Shown piece by piece: positions 1 to 4,707 of a stretch of DNA of 7,614 bases. Source of the DNA: JAPSGM01 sp036258735. GTDB taxonomy: Bacteria; Chloroflexota; Limnocylindria; QHBO01. The notes under the pieces are model-generated. The model was not told the DNA's origin. It ran no database searches and was given only the letters and a program-made list of their open reading frames with translations. Where the stretch lies: assembly GCA_036258735.1 (NCBI GenBank), contig DATADC010000120.1, forward strand, positions 1 through 7,614, given 5' to 3'. The first letter of the stretch is position 1. Every line of letters begins with the position of its first letter. Both the position numbers and the translations under genes were made by a program.

Positions 1-1272
1 CGGAACGGCATGGACCAGGACCGAGCCGCCGCCGGCGACCATGCCCTCCTCCACGCCTGCGCGGGCCGCCGACAGGGCGTCCTCGATGCGGTGCTTCTTC
101 TCCTTCAGCTCGACCTCGGTGGCCGCGCCGACCTTCAGGACAGCCACGCCGCCGGAGAGCTTGGCCAGGCGCTCCTGGAGCTTCTCGCGATCGAAGTCGG
201 ACGTGGTGTCCTCGATCTGGAGCTTGATCTGCGACTTGCGCGCCTCAATGGCGCCGGGGTCGCCCTTGCCCTCGACGATGGTGGTGTTGTCCTTGTTCGC
301 CGTCACGCGGCGGGCCTGGCCGAGGTCCTCGATCTGGACGCTATCCAGCTTGCGCCCGACCTCCTCGCTGATGACGCGGCCACCGGTTAGGGTGGCGATG
401 TCCTCGAGCATGGCCTTGCGGCGATCACCGAATCCCGGCGCCTTGATGGCCAGCACGTTGATGGTGCCGCGCATCTTGTTGACGACCAGGGTGGCGAGCG
501 CCTCGCCCTCCACGTCCTCGGCCACGATCAGCAGCGGCCGGCCCGCGGCCACCACCTTCTCCAGCACGGGCAGGATGTCCGCCACGGCGCTGATCTTCTT
601 GTCGGTGATCAGGATGTACGGGTTGTCGAGGGTCGCCTCCAGCTTGCCGCCCTCGTTGGAGGTCACGAAGTAGGCGCTCACGTAGCCGCGATCCAGCTGC
701 ATGCCCTCGACGTACTCCTTGTCGAGCTGCAGGCCCTGGCCCTCCTCCACGGTGACCACGCCATCCTTCCCGACCTTCTCCATCACCTCGGCGATGATGT
801 CGCCGATCTCGGAGTCGCGGGCGCTGATGGATGCGATGTGCGCGATGTCGTCGCGGGTCTCGACCGGCTTGGTGAGGTTCTTGATCTCCTCCACCACGGC
901 CGCCACGCCGCGCTCGATGCCGCGCTTGAGGCCCATCGGGTTGGACCCGGCGGTGACGTTCTTGAGGCCCTCGCGGATGATGGCCTGGGCCAGGACGATG
1001 CTGGTGGTAGTGCCGTCACTGGCAACGTCGTTGGTCTTGGTCGCGACCTCCTCGAGCATCTGGGCGCCCATGTTCTCGTAGGGGTCCTCGAGCTCGATGT
1101 CGCGGGCGATGGTGACGCCGTCGTTGGTCATGGTCGGCGCGCCGAACTTCTTGTCCAGTACGGCATAGCGGCCGCGCGGCCCCAGCGTGACCTTCACGGC
1201 CTCGGCCATCTTGTCGACGCCGCTGCGGAGCGACCGACGCGCCTCCTCGTTGAACAGGAGCTGCTTCGCCAC
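1..1272 (-). CDS. groEL: Chaperonin GroEL (Hsp60), 3' end cut by window edge
   Basis: ATP-dependent cytosolic chaperonin subunit that forms the double-ring folding chamber capped by GroES. The first 424 codons are visible, out of a usual length of about 540. The start is a GTG at 1270-1272 followed by AKQLLFNEEARR, a normal GroEL N-terminus; an AAGGAGGA Shine-Dalgarno lies at 1284-1291. Seen in the protein: the LGPRGR phosphate loop near residue 30, NDGVTIA with Asp51 (equivalent to E. coli Asp52), the nucleotide motif DGTTT with Asp86 (E. coli Asp87 equivalent), a full intermediate and apical domain, and VEEGMVAGGG near 407-416 with catalytic Asp398 just before it. The equatorial C-terminal segment and the tail lie outside the window, so a GGM-type tail cannot be judged. 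Residue 85 is Ser where most GroELs have Gly. It lies 46 bp after groES in the same operon and should share CIRCE/HrcA control. Confidence 0.98.
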   Translation of the reverse strand, partial: MAKQLLFNEEARRSLRSGVDKMAEAVKVTLGPRGRYAVLDKKFGAPTMTNDGVTIARDIELEDPYENMGAQMLEEVATKTNDVASDGTTTSIVLAQAIIREGLKNVTAGSNPMGLKRGIERGVAAVVEEIKNLTKPVETRDDIAHIASISARDSEIGDIIAEVMEKVGKDGVVTVEEGQGLQLDKEYVEGMQLDRGYVSAYFVTSNEGGKLEATLDNPYILITDKKISAVADILPVLEKVVAAGRPLLIVAEDVEGEALATLVVNKMRGTINVLAIKAPGFGDRRKAMLEDIATLTGGRVISEEVGRKLDSVQIEDLGQARRVTANKDNTTIVEGKGDPGAIEARKSQIKLQIEDTTSDFDREKLQERLAKLSGGVAVLKVGAATEVELKEKKHRIEDALSAARAGVEEGMVAGGGSVLVHAVP

Positions 1273-1283
1273 GGTTCTACTCG

Positions 1284-1291
1284 TCCTCCTT
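1284..1291 (-). promoter_or_regulatory. Shine-Dalgarno site of groEL
   Basis: AAGGAGGA on the minus strand, 11 bases before the GTG at 1272. It settles the choice of a GTG start for groEL, as no better-placed ATG exists. Confidence 0.8.
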
Positions 1292-1298
1292 GGTGCGC

Positions 1299-1318
1299 CT
1301 CGCGGTGTGCGGCGCGAG
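1299..1318 (-). other. Intercistronic hairpin between groES and groEL
   Basis: A perfect 6-bp stem, CTCGCG paired with CGCGAG, with an 8-base loop begins immediately after the groES stop codon. There is no T-run, so it does not look like an intrinsic terminator. In some bacteria, notably Agrobacterium, groESL mRNA is processed between the two genes, and a hairpin here could protect the groEL 5' end or mark a processing site. That role is inference. Confidence 0.45.
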
Positions 1319-1633
1319 CTATTCGATGACCGCCAGGACGTCCTTCTGGGAGAGGATCAGGAGCTCCTCGTCATCCAGCTTGAACTCGGTCCCGGCGTAC
1401 TTCTGAAAGAGGATCTTCTGGCCCACCGAGACGTCCATCGCCTCGCGGGAGCCGTCGTCCAGGATGCGTCCCGGGCCAGCCGACAGGACGGTGCCCTCCT
1501 GGGGCCGCTCCTTGGCGGTGTCCGGAAGAACGATGCCGCTCTTCGTCATCTCCTCGCGCGGCGTGGGCCTCACGACGAGCCGGTCCCCGAGGGGCTTGAG
1601 CTGCGTCGCGGTTCCGCTGACCTGGGTGGCCAT
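1319..1633 (-). CDS. groES: Co-chaperonin GroES (Hsp10)
   Basis: Heptameric lid of the GroEL chamber, acting in the cytosol. The 104-residue product has the family features in order: LKPLGDRLVVRP near residues 12-23, the mobile loop EEMTKSGIVLPDTAKE near 27-42 with the GroEL-contacting G-I-V-L segment, EGTVLSAGPGR, VGQKILFQKYAGTEFKLDDEELLIL, and a C-terminal DVLAVIE. It is slightly longer than the usual 95-100 residues because of about ten extra residues before LKPLGDR. The start ATG at 1631-1633 has an AAGGAGG Shine-Dalgarno at 1646-1652, 12 bases upstream, a rather long spacing. It is the first gene of the groESL operon, directly downstream of a CIRCE operator. Confidence 0.97.
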   Translation of the reverse strand: MATQVSGTATQLKPLGDRLVVRPTPREEMTKSGIVLPDTAKERPQEGTVLSAGPGRILDDGSREAMDVSVGQKILFQKYAGTEFKLDDEELLILSQKDVLAVIE

Positions 1634-1645
1634 AGGTGCGTGCTG

Positions 1646-1652
1646 CCTCCTT
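1646..1652 (-). promoter_or_regulatory. Shine-Dalgarno site of groES
   Basis: A perfect AAGGAGG on the minus strand, 12 bases before the groES ATG. It supports the annotated start despite the extra residues at the N-terminus. Confidence 0.75.
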
Positions 1653-1729
1653 GAAACGAAGAATCTCGGATGTGCTCAAACGCTCTCGCGGGATGCCTGC
1701 GGACGGGGCCGATGCGACCGTGGCGCCCG

Positions 1730-1756
1730 CTGGCACTCAACCATTGAGAGTGCCAA
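1730..1756 (-). promoter_or_regulatory. CIRCE operator (HrcA binding site)
   Basis: On the minus strand the arms are TTGGCACTC and GAGTGCCAG separated by exactly 9 bases. The consensus is TTAGCACTC-N9-GAGTGCTAA. Eight bases of each arm pair perfectly (TGGCACTC with GAGTGCCA). Each arm differs from the consensus at only one or two outer positions, and the differences at the A/T base of the arms are compensatory. HrcA binds CIRCE and represses groESL until heat shock. The operator starts 2 bases after the -10 box, so it covers the transcription start, as expected for a repressor site. The hrcA gene itself is not in the window. Confidence 0.96.
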
Positions 1757-1758
1757 GG

Positions 1759-1788
1759 ATGCTAGCGCCGGGCGTCGCCCGGTGTCAA
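1759..1788 (-). promoter_or_regulatory. groESL sigma-70-type promoter
   Basis: On the minus strand, a perfect -35 box TTGACA (1783-1788), an 18-bp spacer and a -10 box TAGCAT (1759-1764, four of six consensus bases). CIRCE follows directly, putting transcription start inside the operator. The promoter sits in the 14-44 bp just after the stop codon of the upstream regulator gene on the same strand, so groESL does not depend on read-through. The spacer contains a perfect palindrome (1768-1782). Confidence 0.85.
1768..1782. repeat. Palindrome inside groESL promoter spacer
   Basis: CCGGGCG and CGCCCGG flank a single central base, a 7-bp perfect inverted repeat lying exactly between the -35 and -10 boxes. 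It could be a second operator, or a hairpin ending the upstream regulator transcript, though no T-run follows it on the minus strand. Function is not known. Confidence 0.6.
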
Positions 1789-1802
1789 GGCGGTATGCGC
1801 GC

Positions 1803-2477
1803 TCAGCCCAGGAGTCGCGCCAGGCTCGGGTTGGTCGCCAGCCCCAGCAGGCGCTTCAGCACGCCGGGACGCATGCCAGCCACGGCCGATGCCGCGGCCA
1901 CCAGCTCGTCCTGAGGCAGCTCTACAGCGGCTCGCAGCAACCGCTGAAGGTCGTCGTCCGGCAGCTGTCCAAGGACGCCGAACAGGTGCGCGAGCGCGGA
2001 GGCGTCCGAGCGCACAAGGGCCCCAACCCCCTTGTCGAACTGGTGGGTGAAGGCCAGCAGCGACGCCACTCGGGCACGAAGGTCGGCGTCGCCGGCCCGT
2101 TCGGCCCGGCGCAGGCAGTCGTCGAGCAGCGGAAGGACCGGATCGGTCTCGCGCTCCTTGCGAGCCTCGGCCACGCGCCGAAACCATTCCCAATGGTCGC
2201 CGACCGCGACCCACGCCCGGCCGGCCGGCCCACGTGCTCCCGTCCGCCGGGGATCGGCCGGCTCGATGAGCCCCCACGACTGGCATTCGGTGAGGGCTGT
2301 GAACGCCGCCCGGTGCGAGAGGCCCAGCGCCGTCCGAACCTCGGTCTCGGTCAACGGACCACCGTGCAGGAGCATGTAGCCCTGCACCGCGGCCGTCGAG
2401 GGAGCCACGCCCCAGGCGGCGCCGATGCTCCCCCATGCCTTTGCGAAGTCGCGCCGGATCTCCTCAGCCTCGTCCAT
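1803..2477 (-). CDS. GbsR/MarR-like winged-helix transcriptional regulator
   Basis: Predicted 224-residue cytosolic DNA-binding protein. Residues about 25-92 form a winged helix-turn-helix: an AAVQGYMLLHGGPLTETEV helix pair, the LGLSHRAAFTALTECQSWGLI recognition region, and a basic wing DPRRTGARGPAGR. A helical WEWFRRVAEARKERETDPVLPLLDD segment follows, the usual place for the dimerisation helices of GbsR-type proteins. Residues about 165-224 are an extra Leu-rich helical tail beyond the usual 160-180-residue GbsR length. The start chosen is the ATG at 2475-2477, which has AAGGGA at 2484-2489. A longer form starting at 2600 is possible but would run into the divergent gene and adds residues unlike the family. 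It is divergent to the SDR reductase with 49 bp between starts, so it probably controls that gene and itself. The ligand cannot be told from the sequence. Confidence 0.85.
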   Translation of the reverse strand: MDEAEEIRRDFAKAWGSIGAAWGVAPSTAAVQGYMLLHGGPLTETEVRTALGLSHRAAFTALTECQSWGLIEPADPRRTGARGPAGRAWVAVGDHWEWFRRVAEARKERETDPVLPLLDDCLRRAERAGDADLRARVASLLAFTHQFDKGVGALVRSDASALAHLFGVLGQLPDDDLQRLLRAAVELPQDELVAAASAVAGMRPGVLKRLLGLATNPSLARLLG

Positions 2478-2487
2478 TACTTGTCCC

Positions 2488-2517
2488 TTGACAGTAGCAC
2501 TATTCGGAGACAATACT
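2488..2517 (+). promoter_or_regulatory. Candidate promoter of the SDR reductase
   Basis: A perfect TTGACA at 2488-2493, an 18-bp spacer and AATACT at 2512-2517 (four of six -10 bases). Transcription would start near 2524, about 3 bases before the ATG at 2527, giving a leaderless or nearly leaderless mRNA. That matches the lack of a Shine-Dalgarno in front of the ATG. The -35 box overlaps the ribosome-binding site of the divergent regulator. Confidence 0.5.
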
Positions 2518-2526
2518 CGTCCTGTA

Positions 2527-3528
2527 ATGGTAGCGACTAAACGCTCAGGCGAGGCGCGGCTCGAGCGTGGAGTCTTCCGGCCACCGAGGTCGAGGGACAT
2601 CAGGCGCCACGCCGTGACGGGTGCCTTCGGCTTCTCGGGACGTCACATCGCCCGGCTCGTGCTCGAGCGCGGGGAGGTCGTCATCAACCTGACGAACCAC
2701 CCCAGCCGTCCGGATCCCTTCTCAGGACGGGTGCGATGTGCTCCGCTTACGTTCGACGACCCCGATGGCCTGGCGGCCTCGCTCGCCGGCGTCGACACGC
2801 TGTTCAACACGTACTGGGTCCGATTCGCGCGCGGCGCCGTGACGCACGAGGTCGCCGCCCAACGCTCGGCAACGCTGTTCCGGGCGGCCAGGAAGGCCGG
2901 CGTTCGGCGCGTGGTCCACGTCAGCATCGCGAACGCCGAGGCGCGTTCGGACCTTCCGTACTATCGCGGCAAGGCGCGCGTCGAAGATGAGCTCCGATCG
3001 TCCGGACTGAGCCACGCCATCATCCGACCGGCGGTCCTGGTCGGCGACGAGCCAATCCTGACCAACACCATCGCCTGGCTCCTGCGGCGGTTCCCGACCT
3101 TCACCATCCCGGGCGACGGCAGGTACGGGATCGCGCCGATACACGTCGAGGATCTCGCCGAGCTGGCGGTCTCCGCCGCCGACGAATCGTCCGACCTGAC
3201 CATGGACGCCGTCGGGCCGGAGACATTCACCTTTTGCGAGTACGTGGCGGCCGTGCGGGCTGCGGTCGGCGCCCGAGCCCGCCTGGTCAAGGTCCCGCAG
3301 CCGCTGGCGCTCCTCGCGGCCCAGGCCCTGGGCGTGGCACTGCGAGACACGATCCTCACCCGCGACGAGATGACGGCGCTCACCGCCGGCCTGCTGGTGA
3401 GTCGAGACCCGCCACGCGGCACGCGCCGGGTCAGCGATTGGCTGCGGTCGGCCGGCCCCTGGCTGGGACGCTGCTACCTGCCGGAGGTCGCCCGCCATTT
3501 CGCGACGGCCACGCCAGCGGCACGGTAA
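2527..3528 (+). CDS. Atypical SDR, NmrA/NDUFA9-like NAD(P)-binding reductase
   Basis: Predicted 333-residue cytosolic oxidoreductase or NAD(P)-binding protein of the atypical short-chain dehydrogenase group (COG0702-like); the substrate is unknown. The Rossmann glycine motif is VTGAFGFSGRH at residues 30-40 (G32, G35, G38). Next come a DDPDGLAASLAGVDTLFN segment, the VVHVSIAN strand, LPYYRGKARVEDEL (Tyr145/Tyr146 and Lys149, in the place of the SDR Tyr-Lys pair), and SGLSHAIIRPAVLVGDEP, all standard for this group. The ATG at 2527 is chosen because it lies just after a plausible promoter; an ATG at 2425 would overlap the divergent regulator. This start leaves about 29 Arg-rich residues before the Rossmann strand, which is unusual. 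A GTG at 2614 would begin exactly at the strand but lacks a well-placed Shine-Dalgarno. Probable control by the divergent GbsR/MarR-like protein. Confidence 0.85.
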   Translation: MVATKRSGEARLERGVFRPPRSRDIRRHAVTGAFGFSGRHIARLVLERGEVVINLTNHPSRPDPFSGRVRCAPLTFDDPDGLAASLAGVDTLFNTYWVRFARGAVTHEVAAQRSATLFRAARKAGVRRVVHVSIANAEARSDLPYYRGKARVEDELRSSGLSHAIIRPAVLVGDEPILTNTIAWLLRRFPTFTIPGDGRYGIAPIHVEDLAELAVSAADESSDLTMDAVGPETFTFCEYVAAVRAAVGARARLVKVPQPLALLAAQALGVALRDTILTRDEMTALTAGLLVSRDPPRGTRRVSDWLRSAGPWLGRCYLPEVARHFATATPAAR

Positions 3529-3553
3529 GCGCCCGCGCGGCAATCGCGGGCGC
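3529..3553. terminator. GC-rich hairpin between convergent genes
   Basis: GCGCCCGCG and CGCGGGCGC form a perfect 9-bp stem around a 7-base loop, starting at the base after the reductase stop codon. There is no T-run on either side, so it is not a classic intrinsic terminator. Its place between the 3' ends of two convergent genes (reductase and the small membrane protein, whose stop is at 3580) suggests a bidirectional terminator or mRNA 3' stabiliser. Confidence 0.6.
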
Positions 3554-3579
3554 TCCGTGGTTCGCTCGAGCGGAGTGGG

Positions 3580-3810
3580 CTATGCGCTGTCGATGAGGCG
3601 CCAGCCGCTCGAGGCGGGAAGCTCCTCGCTCTCCTCGGTCGTGGTGCCGTCGGTGTCGGTTGGCGCCGCCGGCTGGTTGAAGACCAGCAGCCAGAGCACC
3701 AGCGCGATGACCAGGATCGCGATCAGGATGCCAACGATCAGGCCGTAGCCCGAACCGTCGCGAACGGGCGCGGGCTCGCCGCCGGGGGTGTTGACGTTGA
3801 CTTGGCTCAC
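3580..3810 (-). CDS. Small single-pass membrane protein of unknown function
   Basis: Predicted 76 residues. The start is a GTG at 3808-3810 with GAAGGAGAG six bases upstream; an ATG at 3873 gives a longer frame but would cross the palindrome at 3838-3857 and has no better ribosome site. The order is a short polar N-terminus with VNVNTPGGEPAPVRDGSGYG, one hydrophobic helix at about residues 23-45 (Leu/Ile/Val-rich), then an acidic, Thr/Glu-rich tail ending SSGWRLIDSA. The positive-poor N-terminus makes topology uncertain. I do not recognise a named family. It is the last gene of the fpr-metG-tatD strand run, 90 bp after tatD, and may be transcribed with it or from its own promoter in that gap. 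Confidence 0.75.
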   Translation of the reverse strand: MSQVNVNTPGGEPAPVRDGSGYGLIVGILIAILVIALVLWLLVFNQPAAPTDTDGTTTEESEELPASSGWRLIDSA

Positions 3811-3837
3811 GCCGCTCTCTCCTTCAACTCTTTTCCA

Positions 3838-3857
3838 GCGGGGTCTGCAGACCCCGC
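3838..3857 (-). terminator. Perfect 20-bp palindrome after tatD
   Basis: GCGGGGTCTG is followed directly by its reverse complement, so as RNA it can form an 8-bp stem with a UGCA loop. It lies 43 bp after the tatD stop codon and about 20 bp before the Shine-Dalgarno of the small membrane protein. The minus-strand sequence after it is A-rich (TGGAAAAGAG) rather than T-rich, so termination would have to be of the tail-less type. Operator or mRNA-processing hairpin are alternatives. Confidence 0.55.
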
Positions 3858-3900
3858 CGGAGGGGGGGTGCAAGGGTCGTGCCAGCCGTCGACCGAGCGC

Positions 3901-4707
3901 CTACCCGCCGAGCAGCCGCTCGTAGGTGGCTCGGACGCCGCTGGCAACGGCCTGCGGCGAGGCGCCCCGCAGCTTCGCGACCTCCGCCACCACCCGCACC
4001 ACGGTGGTGGGTTCGTTGCGCTCCTCGCGGCCGCCCGGGGCCAGCCACGGCGAGTCGGTCTCGACCAGGAAGGCGCCGTCGGGGAGTGCTCGAGCGGCAT
4101 CGCGAGGGCCGCGCGCCGAGCGGAACGCCACCGGTAGCGCGAATGACACGAGGTAGCCACGCTCGGAGAGCCGGGCCGCCATGGCGGCGTCGCCGGAGAA
4201 GGCGTGCAGCACGCCGCGGACTTGCGGATCCGGCGAGCCGGTCCAGTCCAGCAGGGCCGCGCTGACCGCCTCGTGCGCCTCGCGGTCATGGACCAGGACC
4301 GGCTTGCCCAACTGCCGCGCCATGGCGAGCTGCCGATCGAACGCCGCCACCTGCACGTCGGGCGGTGAGAGGTTGCGGTGGAAGTCGAGCCCGATCTCGC
4401 CCACGGCCACGACCTCGGGCCGCGCCGCGATTACAGCCAGCTCGTCCCAGTCGGTGACGCTCACCGCGGCCGCGTAGTGCGGGTGGACGCCGGCCGCGGC
4501 CTGGACGAGGCCCGCGTGGCGTCGAGCCAGGTCCACCGCGGCCCGCGACGAGGCGACGTCCCACCCGGGCACGAGGATGCGCTCCACGCCCACTGCGCGG
4601 GCTCGCTCGATGACCGCATCGCGGTCGGCGTCGAAGGCCGGGTCCTGGAGGTGGCAGTGCGAATCGACCAGCCCGGGAATCGAACCGGGCGCGCGGGAGG
4701 CGGTCAG
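3901..4707 (-). CDS. tatD: TatD-family metal-dependent hydrolase/DNase, CTG start
   Basis: Predicted 268-residue cytosolic amidohydrolase-fold enzyme; TatD proteins are Mg-dependent 3'-5' exonucleases linked to DNA repair and degradation. All metal-site elements are present: VDSHCHL (His17, His19), GEIGLDFHR (Glu104), KPVLVHDRE (His140), VLHAFSGD (His168) and LVETDSPWLAP (Asp218), followed by the usual NEPTTVVRVVAEVAKLRG helix. No ATG, GTG or TTG lies near the expected start. A CTG at 4705-4707 does: it has GGAGG seven bases upstream (4715-4719), overlaps the metG TGA as CTGA, and gives a normal family length. A GTG at 4791 would add 28 residues unlike the family and overlap metG by 88 bases. 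An in-frame open stretch continues upstream into the metG region, but this is a shadow, not a fusion. Likely translationally coupled to metG. Confidence 0.92.
   Translation of the reverse strand: MTASRAPGSIPGLVDSHCHLQDPAFDADRDAVIERARAVGVERILVPGWDVASSRAAVDLARRHAGLVQAAAGVHPHYAAAVSVTDWDELAVIAARPEVVAVGEIGLDFHRNLSPPDVQVAAFDRQLAMARQLGKPVLVHDREAHEAVSAALLDWTGSPDPQVRGVLHAFSGDAAMAARLSERGYLVSFALPVAFRSARGPRDAARALPDGAFLVETDSPWLAPGGREERNEPTTVVRVVAEVAKLRGASPQAVASGVRATYERLLGG

Noticed and set aside
1774..1784. The 11-mer GTCGCCCGGTG shared with 7195-7205, both in palindromes upstream of genes
   Set aside because: In GC-rich DNA of this length an 11-base match of this composition is expected by chance, and the surrounding bases differ.
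2425..2526. Longer SDR reductase starting at an ATG at 2425
   Set aside because: It would overlap the 5' end of the divergent regulator and pass through its own promoter; the added residues do not match the family.
1464..2540. A 358-codon open frame on the plus strand across groES and the regulator gene
   Set aside because: It crosses the groESL promoter and CIRCE, is antisense to two supported genes, and has no motif.
3989..4014. CCACC...GGTGG inverted repeat inside tatD
   Set aside because: It falls in the conserved NEPTTVVRVV coding segment and is explained by Val and Thr codon choice.
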